Positions 1 to 13,200 of a stretch of DNA of 64,000 nucleotides are shown one piece after another (position 1 is the stretch's first letter; each line of letters opens with the position of its first letter). The stretch is from Sinonovacula constricta (taxonomy: Eukaryota; Mollusca; Bivalvia; Cardiida; Solecurtidae), in NCBI GenBank assembly GCA_007844125.1, contig CM017568.1, positions 4,613,882-4,677,881 of the forward strand, read 5' to 3'. Made by a program: the position numbers and the translations under genes. The notes beneath the pieces are model-generated. The model was not told the DNA's origin, did no database searches, and worked only from the letters and a program-made list of their open reading frames with translations.

Positions 1-542
1 CTGTCAGCAGTAGCAGTGTTATCTTATTATACATGTTTAAAGATGTCCCATCATATAGTAAATCTTAACATAAAATCAGTGTATAATGATAACACAAATT
101 GGTTAATAAATTCTCATGAATTAAGTATAAAGTGATTAAATTTCCTGTAAAAATGTCAATAATATTTATTAATATTTGTGATTGATTTTGCAATTTTATT
201 AAAAGCTGCAGTAAATCAATTAACCTCTTTCAATACAGTATACAAATTATGGGTTCTGTAATGAGGTGATCATAATGGTAATATGTAAAATCTGTTAAAG
301 GTGGTGTCCAACAGTTTGTATATACCACATACATAAAACTATATTTTACCAGTGTTTGAGGAAGTTTTGGCATAACATGATTTGAAAAGAGGCCACAGAT
401 TTTATCCAATCTTCATTAAACTTGGTCAGAATGTTTGTCTGCATGAAATCTTGGATGACTTCATTATTGGGTCACCTGGGGGTCAAAAAGTAGATCACTA
501 GGTCAAATATTAGAAAAAGCTTGTGAATACACTAGAGGACCC

Positions 543-2699
543 ACCGTAAAGTTTTATAGATAAGACGCAGTTTTTTGCCCCAAATGATGATAAAAAAAGT
601 GGGGGTGCGTCTTATACATGCGAATTTAAGTTTTCCCCTTTTTTCCCAGACCAAAATTGACCCTTAGACTAATCCGACCGCAGAGAATATCGCCGATGGT
701 ATCGGCCATAGACAACTGTATTGTGCTATTTTAAGGGAAAGGTTACGTTGTTTTTACCTAAAATTTGACATTAAACATAAAAAGAGACATTTAAATTCGT
801 TTGTGTATACATAAAACAACAATATGCAATAGATATTTGCATAAATATCAATTTATTCTAACAAAATCGGCGAAGTTTCATAATCCGGAAACGGTTATTG
901 AGTTTTAGTGGAACGGGCATATTCATTGACGACGCTGTTATTATCATCGTCTAAGTAATATGGTATTATTCAATTGATCAATTTTGAATTTAAATTTGTT
1001 TTATTTTAAATGTTAACTACGAATAAATTTTAAGTTGAAATTAAAAACCCTCTTAACAACAATAAAATGTGCATCGGCTATTTGCGGAGACAAGTTTTCA
1101 CACCTCTTTTGGATGTTAATAGATCGTCCATTATCCGTAAGTAATTACAAAGGTGCATAGAACTAATTTGTTGGTAAGCGGTCACTTAAATAGCATGGTG
1201 TGAAAATGAACATATAAAAGCCTTTAGTTGTTGAATCTAGGACAGTTGCCCCCCCGGACGTTTGCCCCCCGGACGTTTGCCCCCCTATTTGTGAAGGGCG
1301 GACGTTTGCCCCCCAGCTGAAATTATAAGGCGGACGTTTGCCCCCCAGCTGAAATTACAAGGCGGACGTTTGCCCCCCAGCTGAAATTACAAAGCGGACG
1401 TTTGCCCCCTCTACTAAAATGTCAAGGCGGAAATTGCCCTCCCTTTCTTCTCAAACTCTGTATCCCGCCTGTAAATGTCTTCCCGCCATATTAGAAACAT
1501 ACACAAACGGTACTACATGGTGCTACAGTACATGAAATGTGTTAGGTGTAACAAAATTTTCTATAATTTTTTTCATAGGACTGGAATTAAGTAAAAGTTA
1601 CAATCTAGTTTGCCTTCATATCTTTACATCGCATCAGGTTCCGAGACAATTTACCCGTTCTAAAACTCTCGCCGTCGAACCCGCAAGACTTCGGCTTTAA
1701 CAGGTTGTTTGCTACACATTTCCCGCGATCGCTTGCCACTCATGCGTAGAGTGTCACAAACAGGTTAACTGTCAACGTTTTAATTGAATCTCCTGGATTT
1801 AATTCGGCCAATCAAAGAAACCGTCGCGTATAATTTAATGCAATACAGTTAATTGTTTATAATTAAATACAATCATGTTAATCGCCGTTAATTGGCATTC
1901 TCTGTGAAATTAGTAATGCAAAGAAACCGCCGCGTATAACTGAACGCATTACAGCTAATTGTTTATAATTAAGTACAAGGATGTTAATCGCCGTTTTTTA
2001 CATTCTTTGTATAATTAATGAAATTGACAGATTGATTTTTTTGAAAGTCCGCCCTTACGTTATGGGGGGAGGGGGGCAAACGTCCGCCCTCAAGTTTTGT
2101 TGAGGGGGCAAACGTCCGGCTTTGAAAATCGACAGGGGGGCAAAAGTCCGGCTCTGAAAAACGACAGGGGGGCAAACGTCCGGCCTGCATTTAAAAGAGG
2201 GCAAACGTCCGGGGGGCAAATGTCCGGGGGGGGCAAATGTCCGTACACCTTAGTTGTTATTTTAAATGTCATTTGTGTGTTTGTCCCATGTGTCGAGAAC
2301 TTAATTTTATGACATGCTGCCGCGTGAAACAGGATGTTCTCTCATGTGTAGGGCTGGGATAGCCGCGAGAATATCCTGTCTAGCGTGTAAACGATATATT
2401 GGGGTAGAGTGTCATGACGTAACACAATACACACGGTCTCACTAGGCAAACAGTCGCGACGTATTATTCAAGACACTTAGAGAATAATAAGCACTCGGCG
2501 CAAACACCGATTTACGGAACAATTGGAACATGTTCCCTCGAGTCAAATCGAGCGATGCGGCGACGCGGGAATTTCGTAATGGCGGCCAGATGGATTAGTG
2601 AATCGGGGATGCGTCTTGTCTTTGAGAATTTGCTTTTTTCCTTGATTCTAGACCTCGAAGAGGGGGTGCGTCTTATATATAAAACTTTACGGCATTTAT
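543..2699. mobile_element. DNA transposon with ~25-bp TIRs, internally interrupted
   Basis: The left end CCGTAAAGTTTTATAGATAA followed by GACGCA (543-568) is the near-perfect inverse of the right end TGCGTC plus TTATATATAAAACTTTACGG (to 2699). A GGGGGTGCGTCTTATA word sits near both ends. It interrupts a copy of the ~130-bp repeat, whose halves (…CACTAGAGGACC and CATTTATGGCC…) continue on each side. No transposase frame is visible. The TGCGTCTTATA ends recall pogo/Tc-type elements, but this is not proven. Confidence 0.7.
1233..2249. mobile_element. Foldback/Mutator-like element with inverted tandem-repeat ends and 9-bp TSD
   Basis: The left arm (1245-1440) is a tandem array of GGACGTTTGCCCCCC with AGCTGAAATTA spacers. 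The right arm (2065-2245) is the inverse, GGGGGGCAAACGTCCG. The element is flanked by TTAGTTGTT at 1224-1232 and 2250-2258. It is nested in the 543-2699 element. The core shows only short frames; the open frames across the right arm are products of the repeat. Confidence 0.75.
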
Positions 2700-3018
2700 G
2701 GCCTAGTCTTCACCAAACTTGGTCAGAATGTTTGCCTGCATGAAATCTTGGATGAGTTCATTACTGGGTCACATAAGGTCAATAAGTAGTTCACTAGGTC
2801 AAATCATAGAAACATCTTGTGAACACACTACAGACCACATTAACAGCCCAATCTTCACTAAACTTGGTCAGAATGTTTGTCTGCATGAAATCTTGGATGA
2901 ATTACTTATTGGGTCACATGGGGCCAAAAAGTAGGTCACTAGGTCAAATCTCAGTAAAAGCTTTTGAATACACTAGAGACCACATTTAAAGCCCAATCTT
3001 CACCAAACTTGATCTGAA

Positions 3019-3506
3019 GTGGGCGGTCGGGCCCCGGGCGTCCAGACATCAAAACTAAACAAACACTAGGGTCTAAACGAGCTACCACAACTACTCTTTA
3101 AATACCAAAGCTTATTAGCTACACAGGTCCCTAAAAAGGTGCACCCCTTCCCCACTATTTCACAATTTCGTTAGGGGAAGAGGTAAGCCGAAAACAGGGA
3201 ACCTTCTTATGGTAAAAAAATAAAATAAACAAATACCAATTAGAACCTAGTGTCAGGGGAAAGAGCCAGGAATTAGGGAGTGGAATTCACTCAAAATATG
3301 CTCAATCCCCTTTAAGACCAAAAATTACCAAAATTATACCATCTTTCCAGTAAATGGGTACATAAACTAGGTACCTAATTAGGGCCCACTTTAGGCGATA
3401 TCTTTCGGAATATACACATTTAAGCCATGCATGGGCAACATGGCGGGGTCATGAAAAAGCCCTCAACAGGGCGAGTAGACCCTTATTAAACTAGTTCCAA
3501 CAACAA
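3019..3506 (+). mobile_element. 488-bp retroposed insertion with 15-bp TSD and (AAC)n tail
   Basis: Identical CAAACTTGATCTGAA at 3004-3018 and 3507-3521 flank a GC-rich head (GTGGGCGGTCGGGCCCCGGG) and an AAC-repeat 3' end. Long TSD plus simple-repeat tail indicates target-primed reverse transcription: a SINE or truncated LINE. I do not recognise the family and see no B box. Confidence 0.8.
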
Positions 3507-4249
3507 CAAACTTGATCTGAATGTTTGCCTGCATGAAATCTTGGATGAGTTCATAACTGGGTCATGTGGGGTCAAAAGGTAGGTGAATATTTCAAATGTT
3601 ACAAAAAGCTTGTGAATACACTAAAGGCCAACTTTACAAGCCAATCTTCATTAAACTTGGTCAAAATGTTTGTCTGCATGACGTTATTGTGATTTGGGAT
3701 CAGAAAAGAGGTCTGGAGGTCAAAAATTAGAAAAAGCATGTGAACACACTGAAGGCCACATTCATAGCCCAATCTTCACCAAACTTGATCAGATTGTTTG
3801 TCTGCATGAAATCTTGGAATAGTACGGTATATTATTGGGTCATCTGGGGTCAAAAAGTAGGTCACTAGGTTAAATTTTAGAAAAACCTTGTGAAAACACG
3901 AATAGGCTGCATTGATGGCCCAATCTTCACTTAATTTGGCCAGAATGTTTGCCAGTATGAAATCTTACATATGTTACATTTTGAAGTGGGTCATGGGGAT
4001 TCAGTAGGTTGCTAGGTAAAATTCTAGAAAATGTTAGCAACCCAGTTGCCACACTAATGGTCCAATCTTCACCAAAGATTTCTAAAGTAAAGAACTCTTA
4101 ATTACTTGATGCCAGATATGAGCCTGCTAAAAGTAGGTGTCCTCAGATGAGCGATTAAGGGCCATCATGGCCCTCTTGTTTATATTTGCATTAATACAAT
4201 TTAACTCAATAAATTTACTCTTTTACAATTATTTTCTGAACCTTTTCAG

Positions 4250-4282
4250 ACAACAGTTCTCTCAAATTGGCACAAGGCTAAG
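4250..4282 (+). CDS. HPS5: HPS5 exon A (33-bp microexon)
   Basis: Acceptor TTTTCAG ends at 4249 and donor GTAATT starts at 4283. It encodes [10 protein letters not shown] plus a split Arg, matching the human stretch just before 'DGEYGACF'. It starts at codon position 3, so it needs an upstream exon; none is visible in 1-4249. A 33-bp exon is easily missed by gene finders. Confidence 0.82.
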
Positions 4283-7200
4283 GTAATTATAACACATTTT
4301 TACATTTATTTAACAACTTTATATCCCTCAGTCCAGTTTAATGTGTTTAAAATTACCTGTGTAAGGATTCATAATGGATAAAGTTTCACCAATTTTATAC
4401 CCTCTGTTCCTCTTGATGTGTTTAACATTACTATGTTAGGACTTCTGAAGGTTAAATGTTCACTAACTGTTTACCCATCATTCCCTCTTGAGGTAATAAA
4501 AATTACTATGTATGGACTCCTAAAGGATAACTTTTCACCAACTTTATATTCCTCAGTCCCTCCTGATGTGAAGACACCATATCTGAAGACAATTAAGTCA
4601 TAAGCCTACCACTTTGATCTGTTATGATTGATACATAGGATAAGAGCTGTTGTACTTACTTTTTTATGTGTTCAGGGCTAGCTAATGACCAGTACAGCAG
4701 TGTTTTTAACCAGGCATGTGTTTGATAACTTTCTCAACTTAATAATTGATAGAATAGCTAATAACAAGAAGTGTAAGTTACTTATAAAATGCAAAAAATA
4801 CAAAAAAATAACATAGAATCCTGTTGTACATTTTACATTATTTAGTGCTCCCTAGGGAAACAGCATTGGATACTCTATATTTTTGTTTCTCACATCAGGG
4901 ATGGTCAGTTTGGAGCATGTTTCCTACAACAACCATTGTCTGATGCTGCAACTATCTACTGCGCCAGACCGGGCTCCAGAATCTGGGAAGTAAGTTGAGG
5001 AACCCACATCTTAAACTTCTTTATTGACTTTAATGGCAGTGTCATAAGAGTGACTCTTTTCTGATTGTGTTTCATTTTTATTTCAATTTCAATATCCTAC
5101 ATTCTTAAAATTGTTCTAAGAGTTTAATTTATGTGCAGTTTACAGATGGTCTTAGAAATTTGTTACTGAACACACCCTTAATTTCTTAGTCTGTCCTCAT
5201 AGAAGAGGCCCAAGGAATGGAAGTTTCCAGTTTGATCCCAGCCTGTATTGGTATCACAGATTTTGGGGATACAACATTACACAAGCCTTAAACAAATTCG
5301 GAGAAAGACAAAAAACAGTGTGTTTGTAAATTACAACCATAGAAGAGCTTTTTTTTAAGGGAGATAAAATGTGTACTTATTTAAAGAAGTTGATTTAATT
5401 AATGTTATTAGTTCTTTTTCCTCACCTTATGAAATTAAAAAAAAGCATATAGATGCCAAGCTGTGGGTTCAATAATCTGTACATCTGCCCCTTCATGTTT
5501 TGTCTGTGAGTAAGTGGTCATCACATTATAATGATGCAAAATTCAAGATGCTGCCTTCAAGATCAAGTTTGTAGTGTGGTTTTTAAACAGATCTGTGTCA
5601 AACCCATAAATTTGCTGTTTATTGAGAGGTTTTAAAATTAATTTGCAGTAGTAGTTATAAAAACAAGATGATGCATCACATGAAATATTCAGGACCCTGC
5701 CTAGAACCTTATGCCTGACAGCATTCATTCAAGCCCATTAACTTGGTCTGTATTAGGAGACTTCTAGTTATGTGGTACAAATGATCATCAGCTCAAGACA
5801 GCATGTCATGTAGTACCTTTAATTATCTTAGTTACCTTGAAGGTCAAGGTTACATGACAGTATTAAAGCAAATCCATACCATGCTCATAACTTTGTTGTT
5901 TGTTGACGGATTCATAACTCATGTAACACATATAGTATCACATCAATGCGATGTGATATATAAACAAGTCAAAAGTCAAGGTCAACTTTCAGCTTTAAAG
6001 TTGTTGTTTTTTACCCTTTAGTTTGCTGTTTACTTTTGGATTTTAAAATATGAATTTATAGTATTTTGCCCTTATAACCTTCATATAAAGAAGACATGCA
6101 AAATTCATGGGGCTGCAAGTTCAAGGTCATAGTGTGGCAATGGAGCAATTTGTTGTTTGTGCTGGGACTTTAGGATTATTGGCATTTGGGTAGCATCCAT
6201 CATTTTCACTCTAAGTCTAGATTTGTTTTGTTCCTATAGAAATCAATTCAGTCAGCCTTTTTTTAGAAATAGAATATAAATATATGAGCTACCAATGTCA
6301 GGGCATCCTATATTTGATTAAATGACTGTTGTTTGTTTTTTTATTCTAGGTTGATTATTCAGGCACTGTAATGAATACCCATCAATTTAAGCAGCTCCTA
6401 GCCACGCCGCCAACCCCAGTTTTACAACCACATATCTGGTAAGTTAAAGCCTTATGCATGTACAGGTAATTCATAATAAATCGTCTGCTTCACCACTAAC
6501 ATGAACACAATTTTGCTTGATACCGTTTTCAAATATTACAAAACTGAATATAAAACATAAACTAGAACTTTCACTTAATATGATTAATACCTCTACAAGG
6601 GTGGTTGATACTGAAACTTGTAAGCTTAGAATCAATGGCATAAGGTAATACAAAAAACATAGACACATGTAACAGTGACATTGACCTTGATCTCAATTGC
6701 CCCATTTTCAATTCCAAGCAACATCTTTACAGAAGCTACATACAGCAAGTTTCATCACTAACTCTAGTTATTGAGCAGAAACCATTTTCCTGTTTGCAGT
6801 GACCTTGACCCCACTGGCTCCATTTTAATCCCAAGTGTTTTCACAGAAGCTACCTATGCAGCAAAGTTCATCACAATGTCTCCATTTCTAACTAAAGTTA
6901 TTAGCAGAAAAAATTATTCTACTTTCAGAATCAGTGACCATGACATTGACCCCACCAGCCCCAATGCTGAACTGGGCCTGTAACTTGTGATGTTACACAT
7001 TTGTACCTAATTTCTTTTTAAATCTGTCAAGCCTTTTATAAGTTACCATCAGGAAACCATGAAAACTGACAGATCGACCAACAAGCCCACTTCTATATAC
7101 GCCCTGAAACTTCATTTGTGGGGGTATAATTAACATTCTGTGTACAAATTATGTGCTTCAAGTGAGGCTGCTTTTAATTATGATATCTTTAATATTCCCA

Positions 7201-10200
7201 TTGCTCTCATGCATGAAGGTCATTACATGAGGTTGACCACTTCCAAACAGTTTGTTCTTTGGCTAGATGGTGGTTAGGTTTCTTTGTTAGCTCAGTCGAG
7301 ATTGCATCTGTTTTGACAAAAGGAGAACCAGAGTTTAATGCTTGGAGAATCCAGTGGTAGAACAAACTCAGATTTAAGAGGTCACTGCTTCAAAATCTGT
7401 TTGAGGTGTTTCTCATGCCTTGTACAAATTTCACTCTAGATTTGCAAATTCTATTCAAATTCTTTTAAATTTCTACATAGGTGTGACTTTCCAATTACAT
7501 AGATCTCTGCTGCTTACACATAATCATTACATACCCTATGACCTGGGACTTAAACTGAAATTATCTGAAAATATCAGAAGCTAGCTATACACCAGACTAT
7601 TAGGATATTACAGTGTGAGTACACTAGATATGTGTAACAACTTTCTTAAAGTAATTGAAATACTTTGGCTTTGAATTATTTAATTTCTATTAATATTTTT
7701 TTTCAGTGCATATGAGGGAGCAGATGGTCAGAAGTATGATCCTCAGACTGTCTCCTTCCCCAAACTGAAGGTTGTGTGGTAAGTAGAGAAAGTGATGAAA
7801 GGAAGATCCTTGGTTTGTGCCCTGGACTGACTGCACTGATATCCTATGTAAACTGTGGCATCCATTTTTGTCACATTTCTGGCCAACGTTAATGTCCTGC
7901 AGTTACTATGGTACATATACTTAAAAAGTTCTTGTGAGTTACTTGTAGAGCAGATGGTTTACTGTGGAAATTGATGAATAGTTAATTGAAGGATTTGTGA
8001 TAATATGAAGCTTGGATAATAATAAGATAATTTGTAATCATGTTAAACAATAGATCATTGCCTTGATATAATCCTAGGTTCCAAGCCCCAGTAGAAACAA
8101 TGAAACTTCCACTCTATGTTTGACACATTATTGCATAGCACACTGTTTTGATCTCTGTATGTAAAACTTCTATGTTGTTCTATTTAAATGGCTCACTATT
8201 TGGATAAAGGATCTGTTTCTTAACATATTATCTTTTTATGTGACAAAAGTGAATTACGTGATGACAAAGACATAACCTGTTATTTATTATTAATATGTCT
8301 CTTAGAGTTATTCTTTACCTTGCTAATATTCTATGTTTTGTTTCTAATTATCGGCACCATTTTCTTGATTAAAATATGTCTTTTGACTGAAGTCACAGCT
8401 TTGAGCTTGTTTGAAGTTACCTATTTATGTGCTTTTTTCAGCAACTCTTTCCTTGTCAGCTGGACCAGTACCTCAATCTACATCCTTGACCCTCTGAATG
8501 TCAAGGTCATTCTATGGACTAACACATTTACAGGTATGGAAATAATCTGCCTTGCAGATTAATTATTAATGGCAAAAGCGTTGTGCTCATTCCACTATTT
8601 ATACCATTTTGCTATTAAATCTGCTTGACTAATAAGATCATTTCATCAGATCAGGAGGCTGCTGGTTTAAATGCTGGCCAGGTCAAACCAAAGACTTAAA
8701 AGTTAATAGTAGTGGCTTCCCTCCTAGTGCTTGGGGCTGAGGGGACAGCATTACGCCTGACTCATTGGTGTCAGTATAATGAACTGGCTGGGTTTAGTCC
8801 AGGGGCACCTCATAAGTTCCCCTGTGTTATAATGATAGGAATGTTGCTGCACAGTGTCGGCAAACATGCCGGCAAATAGCAATCCCATCCCTGTTCTTGT
8901 TGGACCACTTAATCACTAAGAACTTTTGTCTATAGAGACAAGTTTACTTATTATAAGTTATAGCTTGGGATTTGGCTTTGCCAACAATAATAATGACATG
9001 TTAATGATAATGATGAATAATAATTACTGAGAATAATGACAACTTTTCATTATATAATTGAGACTATATAGATAGTTCATTTATAAGAAACCACTTACCA
9101 ACTGGCTGTTATTTCCTTTTGGCTAAAAGGACAGCTTTGTTATATAAACCATTTCTTGTTATTTTAAGAGTCTTCTTCCACCATAATAGCTAACCATCAC
9201 TATAATGACATTATTGGCTGCTGGGATGTATTTAAAAAAAACAACAAATAAATTTTACAGAGCTTTTATAATAATATGGTAAAACTTCTATGCATTAATT
9301 GGAAATTTCCATTATAAATTCCATGGTAAAATGACTATCCATCTGTTATAAAAAGGGATGGCATCGGTTTCAATATCAGTAACCAGTTAACCTCTGCAAC
9401 TGTTCAACCAGTTAACCAGCTACATATTACCACCATATATCTGTCTCGTATTGAAAAGTTCAGCAGTTACCGTAACCATATACAATAGGTCTATTGTTGT
9501 AATGTAGGTGCTATGTAAATGCATAAAAAAATAGAAACTCTGTTTTTACTTCAATAATATTTATTTGACACAGGATGTAGAAAAATAAACAAAGAACAAT
9601 GTAACAAACAAAGATAAATTAATACACTCTTTCAACCATGAAGCTAAATTGACCCCAGTGTCATTCTGACAAACTGCGAGTAATAAGTACGTTGGCTTCT
9701 ATTGTCTAATTAAGAAATATATCTTCTCTTCATTAATTTTTTTGATCTTATTATCTGCTTCATATTATTAATAATAGTATTTTTCTTTATCTTTTTCAGA
9801 CATTCAGGATTTATGCTGCATTGGAGACCAGATTTTTGTCTTCTTCCAAAATATGCATCTTCATTGCCTTTCTCTCATCCCCATCACCAAGGCAATATCA
9901 TATTGCCTAGCTACCAAAGCAGCGCCATCTACAAACTCGTACATATCAGCTGCTCATATGATTCTACACCATACTGAGAGAATTCAAATGAAACCATTAA
10001 AAGATTTGCTCAATGCTGAAACTTGTGATAAACTTTACCGCATCCTTACTGAGAATGGGCATGAAATGACAGCCAAACAGCTTAGAGAGCTTCTAGAGAG
10101 TTCTGCCAAAGAATCTACTACACAAGCAAATGACAACAATGAACCTGAAAATAATGAAAAGGGGCACATTGAGGGTAACAAGGAACATGCTATGAATGTC

Positions 10201-13200
10201 GGTATACATAAGGATAGGTATTATAAAGCTGATGTAGTAAGTTTTGAAAAGGTTCACAATGCACAAAGCCAGAAAGAGATTTTGAAAAATGAAAAACAAT
10301 TGACTAACCCTGGTAGGCAGTCGGAAGACTTCTTATTCTCCGATGACAGTTTTTCAAGTGAAGATGAACTAGATGTAGACTGTGAAAGTAATGTTGTTAA
10401 TGGCAATATGAAGCATTTAGACCAATCTGATTGTGAAACAGGTAATGTGGGAATTAGTTCTCATGTAACTGCTGCAACTGAAAACAAAGTGGATGCAACT
10501 TTTGAAATCGGTCGAAACCTTTGTAATGCAACCCTAGAAACAAAGGTCAAAGCAAATGTTCATGCTGACAGCTTTGTGTCTTCTTCAAGAAGAGTTGTTG
10601 TGAAAGAAAACAATGTGGAAATCGGGCATCACACTTCTGCAGAAAAAGTCTCTGAGGGCAGGAATTTAGATGAAGTGGATTTTGGAGGAGAGATCAACAT
10701 TTCAAAGACAGAGGAAGAAAATTTTGCTCATGCGGTAGTAAACTGCCTTGAAAGCCCTGACCAACAGCCTTTGAAAGAGAATATGAAAGAGCCGTATCAA
10801 ATTGAGGTTGGTAATGAGGGAAATGATCCTAGTTTCCTCACAACAGGAAATTCATTTGGTATAAATTATGATTGCCACACCGAAATTGGTCTTGAAAATC
10901 ATAAACATTCAAGTGAAGTAAGAGTTACTTCCCCTGTTGTCATGGTAAAAGGTGACCATGAAGCAAACACAGGAAGTCCAGTTCCAGTTATAACTATGGG
11001 AATGAATATTGACTCTGACCCAGAATTCAATGAAGAAACATGTCAGCATTTTGAAAGGCAGACAAAGCTTGATGTTCGTCGACCCTCATTGACCAGTCTG
11101 TCTAGTTTGTCAAGTACTGAAGTTATGTTAGACCCAGCATATGGTAGGTTTATATGTAAAAAGTTTATGTATCTTTATCTAGTTGAATAATACTTTGTAG
11201 AAATAATGATGAATTTTTTTATGCTTGTTGTTGTTATTGTTTTCATTATTATTATCATTAGTATTATGGATATGTGTCCTGGGCATAGTGAACATTTTCT
11301 TTTGGAGAGGTGATCATGTCTACAAGCTGACCTGTGCTGTGACAGTGGTTCTACCCAGATATTTGTCTGGGGTCTTTCTCCACCAGTGTTAGCTAGATGC
11401 CACTTTTTTTACCATAATGGTGTACATTCATACAATGTAGCTCAAAAACAAAACAGTAATTACTGTTGTTGTTGTTGTTTTGTATTTATTATTATTATTA
11501 TTATTATTTCTTTATTACATGTGTTCATAATTGTATACATACATATCGGCAAGATGTTATTTAATCTTTTTTATGCTTTTTGTAAAAGCAGACCTTTTCA
11601 CTGAATAGGTTAAAAGAGCCTCCAAAAAATATAAAAGAACAACTAAAACCTCCATTTAGACGACATACTCATACTACACTGCTATCACTGCCAACATTAT
11701 GGCTTCAGGTTCAATCCCAGACCGCAACATACCAGAGTCATTTAGAGCTTTACTGGTATAGCTCCCTTGTTTATGCTCTTGTCAATATAAGGGAAGGTCC
11801 ACGACTGGTTGTCCTGGTGTCAGGATAATGTGACTGGCTATGGTAGCATGCCAGGTGTTCACGGCATGCTATACACAGTGAAGGCAGCACTATATCTGCT
11901 TCAAGTGGACAATGTCTCCAGATAACTGAAATACTGTTGGTGGGACGATAAACCCAATAAACAAACAACATTGTGGGTTTGAGACAATTATAAAAAGTAC
12001 AAACAATGTAAAATATGGTAGAGAAATACAATATTATGCTCTGGAAATACTTATCTGAATCCATTCAGGTTTTGTCATAATTAATTTTTTAAAAAATGTT
12101 TAAACTTTTGTATTGACCAAAAGTTTACAGTAATATCTGGTTACAGATAACAAATATGACAACAAAAATGCTCTAAAATGTGTTGTAACAATATCTAATA
12201 CCGAAAAATAAAGCCTTGTATTGTATTTCTCAATTTGGGCCTTTTTTTGCCTTTACGTTTCTCTTTATGGAATCAAATATTAGTTTAAAAGCATTTAATT
12301 GTTTCAAATTTTTAAAGCCGAACACATGTATTTAATTATTCTCTTCAATGCCAGAATCAGAATAAGCCAAATACATTTTTTACAGGATTACTTGGATCTT
12401 GGACTTTTGGTTTCAGGTTTAAAACCTTTGAACAGTCTCATTCATCCGATTCATTAAAATTGAAATTAATAAATATGATTTGAAATCTTAACAAACAGAA
12501 TCCTGATCTCTGGTCTCTTACTCAAACTAATAGTTCTATCAAAATGAGACTATTTTCAAGTTTCTCATTGGTCAGATTTTAAAATTGGTACTAGATTTGA
12601 CCAATCAGAAGCTGATAATGAATAATCTCAAGGTCAATTATTCATTTTGACTACAAGACCCATGCTGTAGATAAGGCTGCCAATATTTTGTCTGTTGTTT
12701 TCTCAGATTCCCAGGAAAGACTTGATGAACCAATAGCTGTTTCTGTGATGAGAAGAAGCAAGAAAAAGGTCCGGAAAAGTTTTTCCATTGATGAATCTTC
12801 CGAAAAACACCAAAGGAAAAGTGAGAACAAAATTGTATATGTTTAACTTTTTGTCCGCTGTATTTTTTTAATTATTTCTACTAATGTCTTTGATATTTGC
12901 TTACAATTGTATCAACATGAAACAAGATGTATTTATTAAGGCTTAGCAGCAGATAGTATAGATGGGGCTGTCCGATCTGGATCAACACTCTTTGTGTAAA
13001 CCTGTCCACTTTGTCCTTCGCAGCGTTTGTTTTTTTATATATGACGCACGACGCGAGAAAACCGGGCTTATGGTCAAAATTTTCATTTTTTTGTTTTTAA
13101 TGAAACATGATTCTCCTATAATTTCTGATCACAAATTCGAAAGATTTTTTAGAATTGGCTTTGTATTAATGAAATAATGAGAGTTTTAATGACCCATACT

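Larger units (their letters stand above)
360..4181. repeat. Copy A of the ~130-bp tandem repeat family (interrupted)
   Basis: Units with AATCTTCACCAAACTTGGTC, GAAATCTTGGATGAGTTCAT and TAGGTCACTAGGTCAAAT recur at ~130-bp spacing at 400-540 and 2,700-4,100. The end has the hairpin AGGGCCATCATGGCCCT followed by CTTGTTT at ~4,159-4,181. The 5' end is degraded and the element is broken by two insertions (543-2699 and 3019-3506). It lies in an HPS5 intron. Confidence 0.85.

Noticed and set aside
2090..2312. Open frames over the G/C-run repeats
   Set aside because: Produced by the foldback arm; repetitive translation on both strands.
9853..11190. Start of a separate gene at ATG 9853 and end at TAA 11,190
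   Set aside because: Conserved HPS5 residues (DIQDLCC…) precede this ATG in the same exon, and a donor at 11,144 splices in frame to exon G.
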